Shown here piece by piece: positions 44,739 to 53,809 of a DNA stretch of 64,000 nucleotides. Below the pieces are notes generated by a model, which saw only the letters and a program-made list of their open reading frames with translations, was not told the origin of the DNA and did not search any database. Where the stretch lies: positions 3,162,001 through 3,226,000 of the forward strand of contig JAKULF010000007.1 in assembly GCA_022661535.1 (NCBI GenBank), read 5' to 3'. Made by a program: the position numbers and the translations under genes. The DNA is from Eutypa lata. Its lineage: Eukaryota; Ascomycota; Sordariomycetes; Xylariales; Diatrypaceae. Within the stretch, counting starts at the first letter, position 1, and the number at the start of each line of letters is the position of its first letter.

Positions 44739-47700
44739 TTAATGCGTAACCACCCTAGCGGCTTGCAGTAGAATCCCAAAGAAGAGGCCACGAGCAACTT
44801 CCTCAACCTGCAAGCAGTCGAATACACGACCCAGGGCTTCACTCGTTGCTGATTGGCCCATGATGCCCATGAGCGCTGCAGGCACACTACTTTGGATGAA
44901 GAGCTTCCTCGCTTTGACTCTCAGCTCCTCCCTTTCTTCTGGGGTCAATTCTGCAGGCCATGCGTTCCTCTCCTCTTCTGTAGGCAGTGAATTTTCCCTA
45001 AGCTTTCGTAAATACGTCGCGATGCCAGAATCCGTGGTATTCGCGTCAAGGACTGACTGCTGGATAAGAGACTGGATCGAGACAAGTGATGGGTTGCCTG
45101 GACGTAGCAAGAAAGACTTTGCTGCAGTTAACAGCGTCCTTCGAATGTTCCATGCTGATGATAACGTATAGAGCTCATTAATGACAGCAAATAGAAGTTC
45201 GACCGCCACCCGAGTCTCCTGTTCCGATAGAGGCATATATTGCTTTGGACGACGCTTCACCGGCTTGCTTGCTTGAACGGGCGATTTTTCAGGGAGAGCT
45301 GGTGCTTGTGTCCGTGTCGGGGAAGTAAATGAGCCGTGGTTAAGAGCGCTTGTCGGAGATAAAAGCCTTGGGTTGTCGCTACTTGCTCGCCTCATGACCG
45401 GAGAATCGTAGTCGTCCGTCATCTCATAGGGCGGAGGCGGGAGCTTCATACCATTGAGGCTCGTTTCAGAAGGTGATCGCAAAGGTGATCGCGCCGCGGC
45501 CATACTCGAGGCGCGGCTATGTGCCCTACTACTCGCCGCGCTCGGAGATTTCCGGTCGGATCGGGTCGGTTGTAAACTACCTTGATCCGGATCCGCCTGG
45601 TAGCTAGGCCTTCGTTCCATTGGCGGCAACTTTCCAGGCTGTACAGAGATTATAGACGATCTCTGACTATCGAGACTATCTCTTGTTGACACCTTACTTC
45701 CGTTCAACGAGCTGGTACTATCCAGCCTCGGAAGGGCAGATAGGGAGAGAGGTCTTGAACTATTGTTACTTTGTGGACTAGTCACCTGAGACTCCTGTAA
45801 GGACATGTTGGTGGATTTCCTTGATCCTAACCCAATGTTGCCAAACACACCGGATACTCCCCCCACTACCATCTTCCCACCGTCAAAGGCCCCCTTAGGC
45901 GCATTCTGAATGGCACCAAGAACACCTTTGCCCATGGACTCGAAAGAGAACCCCTTATTGGACATTCGTTGCTCTTGGCCTTTCTCTAGGAAGCGTTTGA
46001 GAGAATCTGATTCTGCTAGAGGCTTCTCAGAACACGCCATACGCATGTATCTCTCTATTTCACCCCGTAAAGATGACCTGGTATGTATTTTCCAACTCGG
46101 GAAAGTAGCATGAGCCTCGAGAAATGCCGCAGAGCCTGAGATATTAGCAAGCCGTCGAAGACTTTCGTGAAGAGCTTCGAATTGTGGATAGGACTTCATG
46201 ATCATCCACCCAGCGTGGTGAGACGATATGGGCTCAATTTGAATGAGGTACTCCCAGGTAGGTTTGTTACGCAGTTGGCCCTTATCATTCGACTCGTCAT
46301 GCACCGTGATAATAGCATTGTGCAATGTTAGAGGGGCAGGCTTAGGAGCATCATCCTCTTCCTCGGGGTCGTCTCGGGCTGGCGGAACAAACTGATCAAA
46401 ACTTGTAAAGCGATGATGCGATACAGATGGTCCTTGATTTTCGTTGGGAGATGAACTCTGGCTTGATAGACCCGTTGTCGATTTGGGAGTAATGGGTGAA
46501 CGAAGCTGCTCCTTTGAGCCATTATCCAGTGACGTCTCTCTTGACGCGACTTTGGGTTCCGAAACTGTATCTCTAGGCTTTTCCGTGGAGACCCTGTTTG
46601 ATTTCTGTTGGGTGTCTAGACTGAGGTGCTTGCCATTCATCTCCAGAGTATTGTCGAGGGGGTCTCGATCCTCTGAAGTGCTCCCACGGGCTGATTCAAC
46701 TTTCTCCTTATCCGCCTTGGCGATCATTTCGTTCAGCCTCTTCATTTCTTCCATAGCTCTTTCCATCTCTTCATCAGCCCTTGACAACTTCTTCTTGTGA
46801 ACCTGTTCTTTCCGGCGTGCTCTGTCCAACTCATAGGAGTTGCGATTCCCTTTAGAAAGACCGATATTCCCAACATTTCCATCTATGTCACCAAAAGCTT
46901 TCTGGTTCTCGATGGCCTCATCGATAGCTTGGGACAAATCTGTCTCCCCAGACTCCAGTAAATACACAATCCATCCATTGATCCACTCGGCTTTAGAGCA
47001 TGTCTGTAAAGTCCCTTCAAGGATGATTGTGGAGATAACCTCACGGAGGAAGGTCTTGACAGGATCGCAATCACGTGCAGATTTGTCTAAGAAGGCGAGC
47101 ATGTCTTCTGCTACCATTTTGAATTTTGCAGCCTGCTGTCTCTGATTTAGCAGGTTGGACAAAGGTGAGTCGGTGTTAGAGGCAAGATAATGATATATGG
47201 CATCAGCGGCTATCGGGTCCTTGTCTGACGGAAACTCGGAGAAAGCGGTGGCCATCTGAGTGAGAAAGACGATGATAATAGAGCAAGAGTGAGTGAGAAA
47301 GTCGACAAAAGAATCTGCAGGGCGTTTGCGGCCCAGTTGGTTTGACATGTTCAAGATGAAGGATATGAGAAGCTTGCGAGCTGATAGAGGAAAGGACTTG
47401 TCTGATGGTAGAATTGGGCCGTACCACCAATCAACATAGTCCCGGATAACCGCATCGACGAACTCATTTAAGGCTTGTCTTGTCTCTGATGGGAAGTCGT
47501 CGAAACTCCGTGCCAATGCCCCGGGTTCCTTTTCTTCGTCCTCTCCGGTTATGCCGCTGATACTTGTATTTTTGGTCGCAAGAAGTTGTCGTAAAAACTC
47601 CACCCCCTTTTCACCCCTCACAGCGCTCGATACGTCTGGCTGCCGAGACTCCCATGATGCATACAGTATGACCCCTGCAAATGCGCCTATGATAAGAAGC

Positions 47701-48002
47701 CCAATCTGCCCTAAAACAAAGTACGTGACGGCAGAAAGGCCGATACCAATAGCGCCGAGAGTATTGGGAGTTGCTGTCGAGAGAAACAGCAAGACCTTTG
47801 TTATTATATCTACCTCCTCCACGGCTTCTTCTTTTAGAGATGTCGTTGGGTCTCGCGGTGGGGGGCTAGGCGGCTCTGAAATGTGCACATGGTCTTCGGA
47901 AAGCTCGGGGGAAAGTGTCTTGATTCCGGTTTGGTTTGTCGTCTGGCTGTTGGGTAAAGTAGCGGATGCGCCGCCATTTTGCGCCTCGACTAAAGGGTTC
48001 AT
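44739..48002 (-). CDS. PXA-PX-Nexin_C sorting nexin (Mdm1/SNX13-25-like), membrane-anchored
   Basis: Single-exon 1087-aa protein. A Pro/Ser-rich N-terminus leads to two adjacent hydrophobic helices (about 68-115, containing IGIGLSAVTYFVLGQIGLLIIGAFAGVIL). PXA domain about 166-350 (ALNEFVDAVIRDYVDWWYGPI, FILNMSNQLGRK). Basic coiled coil about 395-440 (ARRKEQVHKKKLSRADEEM). PX domain about 560-680 (NAIITVHDES, TWEYLIQIEPIS, YPQFEALHESL, FPSWKI). Ser-rich linker about 700-920. Nexin_C domain about 929-1075 (VAVELLFAVINELYTLSSAWNIRRTLL). Family knowledge: Mdm1-class proteins sit in the ER membrane and tether it to vacuole/endosome or lipid droplets through the PX domain. No clear RGS domain is visible between PXA and PX, unlike animal SNX13/14/25; the coiled coil occupies that place. 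Third-position GC is moderate throughout. Confidence 0.88.
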   Translation of the reverse strand: MNPLVEAQNGGASATLPNSQTTNQTGIKTLSPELSEDHVHISEPPSPPPRDPTTSLKEEAVEEVDIITKVLLFLSTATPNTLGAIGIGLSAVTYFVLGQIGLLIIGAFAGVILYASWESRQPDVSSAVRGEKGVEFLRQLLATKNTSISGITGEDEEKEPGALARSFDDFPSETRQALNEFVDAVIRDYVDWWYGPILPSDKSFPLSARKLLISFILNMSNQLGRKRPADSFVDFLTHSCSIIIVFLTQMATAFSEFPSDKDPIAADAIYHYLASNTDSPLSNLLNQRQQAAKFKMVAEDMLAFLDKSARDCDPVKTFLREVISTIILEGTLQTCSKAEWINGWIVYLLESGETDLSQAIDEAIENQKAFGDIDGNVGNIGLSKGNRNSYELDRARRKEQVHKKKLSRADEEMERAMEEMKRLNEMIAKADKEKVESARGSTSEDRDPLDNTLEMNGKHLSLDTQQKSNRVSTEKPRDTVSEPKVASRETSLDNGSKEQLRSPITPKSTTGLSSQSSSPNENQGPSVSHHRFTSFDQFVPPARDDPEEEDDAPKPAPLTLHNAIITVHDESNDKGQLRNKPTWEYLIQIEPISSHHAGWMIMKSYPQFEALHESLRRLANISGSAAFLEAHATFPSWKIHTRSSLRGEIERYMRMACSEKPLAESDSLKRFLEKGQEQRMSNKGFSFESMGKGVLGAIQNAPKGAFDGGKMVVGGVSGVFGNIGLGSRKSTNMSLQESQVTSPQSNNSSRPLSLSALPRLDSTSSLNGSKVSTRDSLDSQRSSIISVQPGKLPPMERRPSYQADPDQGSLQPTRSDRKSPSAASSRAHSRASSMAAARSPLRSPSETSLNGMKLPPPPYEMTDDYDSPVMRRASSDNPRLLSPTSALNHGSFTSPTRTQAPALPEKSPVQASKPVKRRPKQYMPLSEQETRVAVELLFAVINELYTLSSAWNIRRTLLTAAKSFLLRPGNPSLVSIQSLIQQSVLDANTTDSGIATYLRKLRENSLPTEEERNAWPAELTPEEREELRVKARKLFIQSSVPAALMGIMGQSATSEALGRVFDCLQVEEVARGLFFGILLQAARVVTH

Positions 48003-49186
48003 CGCAAGCAGTAGGATCTATTGAAAACTAAGGGCAATAGCGGATGGCGCATCCCAGGGGAAGAAGTATAGTGAGATGAAAGATTGTATAATGTTGAAGG
48101 GCCGGTCATTAATTGGACAATATGATAGACGTCACTATAGAATTCAAAACGCAAACTCCAACATATACACCTAGTTAATTATTCATGGATTCATTAGAGA
48201 AACAGAATCTAGTCAGGTAGGCTAGTTAAGAAAAGACAGATAGATAACTTGAACCAGCCGCTTAGTCTGAGGCAGAAAACAATAATAATAATGTAGAATA
48301 CACAACATAACTTAATAAGCGTCAAGGTTTGTTTCGAGTTGGCAGAAATGCCAACTCAACCAAGGGGAAACTCTCAATCATGTTCCATCAACTGCAGGGG
48401 CTTAGTTCCTTAATTGGATGCCAGGAGTTGCCATCCAGGATCACTAAATTGCTAATTGCATATTGCAAGCCCTATGATGCGCTACCACCGATAAAGAATC
48501 CCCACTGTTTGCGTAAGCCCCTGGGGGGCGGAGGGCGATTTGGGGGTTCATCAAGTTTAGTCGTGCCTGCCAGCCCTGCTTAACATTTAGCCTCTAAGCG
48601 TGATTATGTCTTCCGGATGCTGTTTCTACATGTATGTAACTATGTATAATGCATAACTCCTTAACATGCACGGTACCTACGTATTAATTGAAGATGGAAG
48701 ATGGACGGGGAGATTGTTCCTTCCATGATAGCCTCGAACTCATCACTTAAGTGTAGGTAGAAGATATGTAGGTAGGTAGGTAGGTAGGTACGTATGTATG
48801 TATGTAAATAAATGAGCTAGATAGGTATGTATGTAATATGTAACTACAAGTCAGTCAGTCACGACAGCTACATACCTACCTCTACTTACAAACATTATTT
48901 ACCCCACGAAACAAAAGCACCGACTTTTCCTTGATTGGCACTTAAAACGCTAATAATTAATCAATGAATACCATCCGCACCCGTTAGGCGTCATTGTCTC
49001 ATTCGTCGCGTCTTTTGTGCACTTTCGATATTAAGACGCGACTAAAACCCCTCCATTCCACACCTTCACTCTCGCACTCCACAACGTGATACCATACTCG
49101 ATCTGAAGCGGTTGGTATTAGTTAGAGACTCCGTATTATCATCAATATCAAATCAATTGAGCGAGATCCACTATTCACCCAACGCG
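48003..49186. promoter_or_regulatory. Divergent intergenic region with hairpins and GGTA/GTAT repeats
   Basis: Lies between the sorting nexin (-) and SUB1 (+). It holds a perfect 9-bp hairpin with a GAAA loop (48336-48357). (TAGG)n followed by (TATG)n lies at about 48770-48806. CT/CA-rich leader sequence precedes the SUB1 ATG. No gene. Confidence 0.5.
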
Positions 49187-49839
49187 ATGGCGAGACCCAA
49201 GACTCTGAAGCGAGCTCGTGTGGAGGAGGAGGAGGATGACCTAGCCAGCGAGGAAGAAGTCCCCAAGTCCACCAAGAAGACCACTAAGAAGGCTAAGGCA
49301 ACTACTGCTCCTGCTGCTGCTGGCGAGGCCGCTGAAGATGCAGATGGCAACAAATACTGGGCTGTAAGTTCCCAATTAACTATCCACATACCGCCGTATT
49401 GTGAGTTCCATTACTAACAATATCACCTACCTACAGCTATCAGCCAACAGACGCGTCAACATCTCCGACTTCAAAGGCAAGACCTTTGTCAACATCCGCG
49501 AATACTACATGGACATGTCTGGTAATGCTAGGCCTGGCAAGAAGGTAAGGCACAGTGAACCCCCCATTGCGATCTCTCGATGCAATGTCTAATCACTCTG
49601 TTCAGGGTATCTCGCTCGGTATTGACCAGTTTAACGCTTTCGTCAAATCAATTCCGGGTATCAATGCGGAGCTGAACGAACAAGGTCACGAGACCACCGA
49701 CCTCCCCTCTGCCGAGTCTGCTGCCACCGCCCGGCCCTCTTCCTCGTCCTCGTCCAAAGACGGCAAGAAAGAGAAGGCGGCGAAGCCCAAGAAGTCCAAC
49801 ATCGAAGCGACGAGTGACGAGGACGAGGACGAGGACTAG
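49187..49839 (+). CDS. sub1: Transcriptional coactivator Sub1/PC4
   Basis: Three exons, 49187-49363, 49437-49544 and 49606-49839, give 172 aa. The start at 49187 gives the lysine-rich MARPKTLKRARVEEEEDD; upstream in-frame starts lie in the leader and lack a matching context. The N-terminal region is acidic, then Lys/Ala-rich. The conserved PC4 ssDNA-binding domain (about 55-125) reads RRVNISDFKGKTFVNIREYYMD, then GISLGIDQFNAFVKSIPGIN. The tail is Ser/Lys-rich and ends in an acidic DEDEDED run. Family knowledge: PC4/Sub1 binds single-stranded DNA and RNA polymerase II machinery, and acts in initiation, elongation and genome stability. Introns of 73 and 61 nt have consensus sites. Confidence 0.95.
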
Positions 49840-49841
49840 AG

Positions 49842-49902
49842 CTCATCTCCCGAGGAAGTATGCTCATTTGCTGCTCTCCCGGAGAAGTATGCTCGTTTGC
49901 TG
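49842..49902. repeat. 29-bp imperfect tandem duplication after SUB1
   Basis: Two copies of a unit containing GAAGTATGCTC and TTTGCTG start 29 bp apart, differing at about five of 32 positions. The first begins three bases after the SUB1 stop codon, so the array is in the 3' UTR. Confidence 0.85.
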
Positions 49903-52732
49903 CGTTGATGGACGAGAGGCCATGAAAGGCTGTCCTTGACAGCTAATGTCATGGTCTTTGCATGTTTCCGCGATTTGGCTACGACGAAGCTTAGGATGAG
50001 CATACACTTTGGAGAACGGTGACGTGTGGGGGGCTACGGCACCACAAGATTTCCGTTTTTACAGTAATGGCTTCCCAGGGGAAATGATTCCATCGCAGAT
50101 ATGACTATGTTTAATTAGTGCCTTTTACGAATGATACCCGTTGCTTTCAAGCAGCTCAATTTAAACTTTCACGATAATACGTTGGTGCATCTTGTGATAG
50201 TAGCACATCGATTGTTCACCTACAAATATGTTTCCTGTATGTGTCTCCTTACCATTACTCGGGATTGAAAGCCCTGATAGTTCACAAAACGATGCAGGTT
50301 AGGAGAAGGTAGATCGTATGAAGAGGTGGCATTGCTCGGCGAAGCAGTAGGTATGAAGGCATTATGGATATATGGGATATCCCTCTCCTTTCCCCTCTCT
50401 GGCGTACATGTGCGGAGTCAGTGTCAACTTGAAGCATACTCATATATGCCATGGGATCTACGTGATCGAGGTGTAGGCAATCCTATGATCAATTTTCATG
50501 CTAAGAATATCCAATGTTCTTATCAAGGTATATTTCGATATGCTTGACCTCCCAGGGCCACAGAAGCAAACAAAACAGTTCCTTCGAGTCCATTGCAAAA
50601 GGAATACGGACAGTACGAATCTTTTGACGTGAGTAATCAGGATGCCAACTAGGCCTATTTGAAAGACACAGAGGCATTCAAGCTCATATCACGGCTTTTA
50701 CCTCACTAGCATATCACATCATACTGATTCTCTCAGCAATACTTCTATCCGTATCATAAAACAACATGGTTAGGGAAGAAAAAAAAGATTATAGCCAGGA
50801 CGACGGCCGCAAGCAACCTCAAAAAGAGAGGTGATATCCGAGGCCGTTAGCTACGGCCTCCCTAGATCCAGAAGACCGAGGGTATCCGTCCGTCCACAGC
50901 CCGGGCTTTTTCGATTTCCTCGTTTCGTATTCCAGGATTCAAATTCATAACTGGCGTGAAAGCAAACATTGTGTAACCCCCACCCCCCTTAGGTCTAGTT
51001 GATTTCCCAGTTTCCGTTCCCGCCACGGCAAACATCGCTTTGCTCAGGCAGAGAGAGAGAGTCGAGCCGAGTTACATAGCTTGCTCTAGGTAGGTATCTT
51101 TCCCCCATCTATCTATCTACCCACGCAAGGGGGGGTGTGAATAGGGGAGGCTGGGACCAATGGGTGTATAGGCTTGACTTCATCTCTTGTGGTTAGGAGG
51201 AGGACCACCGCTCCCAAGTGACGGGACTTTTCTCCCCTCGGCGGAAGGATCCCGGCGGTTCGGGACTTCCGCGTAGATAATGGTCTTTATGTCGCACAAT
51301 ATTGCGTGGTTCATTTCATTATAAACGAGGTCGGGTCGGGGGGTAAATCACTTAGATCTGCGGTCGTTCTTCGTCAGAGGATGCGAGTGGAATATGATCC
51401 TTCCCTTTCTGATGTTGATAGTCGGCCCGACGTCGGTGCAAAGGTACGGTGCATATAGTTTTCAAGAAGTCAAGTACTAGCCAAGGGGGGTGATGGAGGG
51501 TATCTTCCTGAGACCCTTTCTTTGTGAATACTTCTCTTGGATATGTCTTGCTAAGAACTCTTTTATCAAGCAGTACTATCTTACACGAGATAAACCCTTG
51601 CATCCTATGTGATTTCAACCAGTCCGAACAGGGCGTATTGTGAAAAACGCCCATGTAATTGCTCTAAAATACCTACAAGATGATAAAGAGAGGACCCTTT
51701 TAAGCTTGGCTTGGATAGGGGTAGTTATCTACATTGAATACCACGAGGGTAAGTGGCCATTGGCACTTACTATCTAACCGGTACACTAACTTAGATCGCT
51801 ATATGACTATGGATTGGCCTTTATATCGCGAGAAGCTAGCTATAAACTTCATGCCCAGCTTAGGCCTTGACGATATTCTTCTTCAGTGTCTTAGACCCGT
51901 CGGATAATACATGAATAATAGCATTGCCTCATCAAATGGGCTTTGCGACTTCCCTCGCCCCAGTACTGTCCCGGTACTGTTTTCCTCTGACGGACCTTGT
52001 AGGTTCGTTGATGATATATATACTAAGGTGTCGCGGTACATTGTCTCAGCAATGCCTCTATAATGGAATATGAGGTACTTGTAGTTTAGAGAGCTAAACA
52101 TCTCGATCAATGGAAGTGAATAGTCAGCTCATCTTTCCTATCCTTAATATTAGGAGTAAGTGTAGTTATCGGGTTGGGGCTATAGGACTTAAGATATCCA
52201 GTTCTCGTTGACAATAGTGACATCTCGAAGGATGTCGTCATTTGTCCCAGAAGCAAATTTGATAGAATCACAATTTCAGGGTCCCCTTGAATTAAAGGCT
52301 CTTATTGTAGGCCCCATAACGATCAGTGTGTTGAACAGGGGGGCAGTGATAATAGAGATAGTTAGCTAAGTAGTGTAAACAGCAAACCCGGACCATAACA
52401 CCTCTAGAGCTGAGACTTCACTCATTATTATCTAACGCACTAACACGACGACTGTAGGTAGTAAGATCATATAAAAACAACAATAGCCCCCCAATAGCAA
52501 ATGAACGCAACCAATAGACCCGAGATTGCTCTCGATTTCTAATCTTTAAGCTGTCCGAATAAACACCTGTGTATGCTTAACCCCTTATGCACCCATGATG
52601 CCACCCCCTATGCAACCGATGATGCCACATTCATTGCGTACCAACCAATGCACCTAAAAATGCTCAAATATACCACCCGGTTGCCTAATAGCATGCATCC
52701 CTATCGTCACTCATAATAATTCCATTTTGAGA
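49903..52732. other. Gene-poor region
   Basis: No frame over about 100 codons and none recognisable. It contains an 8-bp perfect hairpin at 50840-50860 and a 23-bp tandem duplication at 52586-52631. The remainder is ordinary AT-rich sequence. No tRNA-like A/B box pair was found. Confidence 0.5.
52586..52631. repeat. Two copies of a 23-bp tandem unit
   Basis: TATGCACCCATGATGCCACC and TATGCAACCGATGATGCCAC start at 52586 and 52609, about 100 bp beyond the BRCT gene stop. Confidence 0.75.
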
Positions 52733-53809
52733 TCAAGAACCCTGCCCGCTCGGGGGCGGCAGCTCCTCGCCGTCCGCAGCAGCCTCAACCGCCGACACCA
52801 ATTTTGCCGACTTCGAATTCAAATTCAAATTCGAGTTCGACTTCAACTTCGAATCCGAGTCCGAGTTCGAGTACAGCCCAAACACGCTCCGCTGCCCTTT
52901 TGCCGCGATCTTCACATGAGCGAACCTAGCCTCGCTGAGCCTCTTGCCCGCCTTGACGCTCTCGAGGACCCACTCGACGCCGACGAACTTGACGCCGCAT
53001 CCGCCGGCCTTCCGGATCTCCTTTTGCAGCTTGCCGCCCGCTAGACCGCCGCCTGCTATCAAGCTGCCCCCGCGTCCGAGGACCACGTGCGTCACCTGCC
53101 GCCGGCCGAGGTGCGTCGAAAGCCGCCCCCCGTGCTCCGCCAGCAGGTGCTTGAGCTTGTGGTCCGAGACCAGCGGGTGCGTGCTGCCGTTCACGTACAC
53201 GACGACACCGTCGAAGAGGCCGCGCCTTCTGGGCGGCGGCTGCTGCTGCTCTTCTTTCTCCGTCTCCTCATTCCTTTCGGTGGGCCTCTTCTCCTCAGCC
53301 ATCGTCGCAGTAACACCACCACCACCTCCATTACCAGCACTACCGTGATAATCATGACGTGGCCCCCTACCATCGCCATGAACGACGCATCGCCCGGGAC
53401 CTGCCCCCACCACTGCTGAACCACTCGACGAAGACGCGGGGGGCATGACTACCGCCGCCGCCGCCGCCGCCGTCTTCTTCTTCATCGACCCGGGCCTCGC
53501 CAGCATGTCCGCGACGGAGCACTTAGCGCGAGCACGCGCCTCGGGCGTGATGAGTGCCCGCGCCTTCGGGTCGTAGTCCTGCGACCCGGCGCCGACCTTG
53601 TCCGAGACGCGGAGGCCGCCAGACGCGCCGCCCCGGAACTGGCCCATCAGCTTCGCGTTGCGGGAATCACGCCAGCCCGTGGTCGCGGCCAGGCGGTTCT
53701 CGGCGCGCTGGTGGCCGGTGGACGACGAGTTCCAGGGGTCGAAGGGCTGGTCGCGCCCTGGTGGTGGTGGTGCTGTTTCGGAGGCTTTCGGAGGCCTTGG
53801 TGGCGGCAT
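52733..53809 (-). CDS. BRCT-domain protein, probably nuclear
   Basis: Single-exon 358-aa protein. The N-terminus has a conserved-looking block, FDPWNSSSTGHQRAENRL then GWRDSRNAKLMGQF (about 22-60). A disordered middle follows with an Ala run (about 113-120) and Glu/Gln runs. The BRCT domain is at about 200-300: RGLFDGVVVYVNGSTHPLVSD, LAEHGGRLSTHLGRRQVTHVV, and KFVGVEWVLESVKAGKRLSEA, with the typical Gly-Gly and Trp positions. The tail is a repetitive Asn/Ser/Asp/Lys/Leu stretch (about 313-336). The BRCT resembles that of Rev1-type proteins, but no polymerase domain follows, so this is a stand-alone BRCT protein. Family knowledge: BRCT modules bind phosphopeptides or DNA ends in repair and checkpoint complexes. 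The specific partner is unknown. Confidence 0.82.
   Translation of the reverse strand: MPPPRPPKASETAPPPPGRDQPFDPWNSSSTGHQRAENRLAATTGWRDSRNAKLMGQFRGGASGGLRVSDKVGAGSQDYDPKARALITPEARARAKCSVADMLARPGSMKKKTAAAAAAVVMPPASSSSGSAVVGAGPGRCVVHGDGRGPRHDYHGSAGNGGGGGVTATMAEEKRPTERNEETEKEEQQQPPPRRRGLFDGVVVYVNGSTHPLVSDHKLKHLLAEHGGRLSTHLGRRQVTHVVLGRGGSLIAGGGLAGGKLQKEIRKAGGCGVKFVGVEWVLESVKAGKRLSEARFAHVKIAAKGQRSVFGLYSNSDSDSKLKSNSNLNLNSKSAKLVSAVEAAADGEELPPPSGQGS
52811..52872. repeat. Degenerate coding hexanucleotide repeat (TTCRAN-type)
   Basis: About ten imperfect 6-bp units within the BRCT gene, reading on the minus strand as alternating Ser with Asp/Lys/Asn/Leu. Confidence 0.8.
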
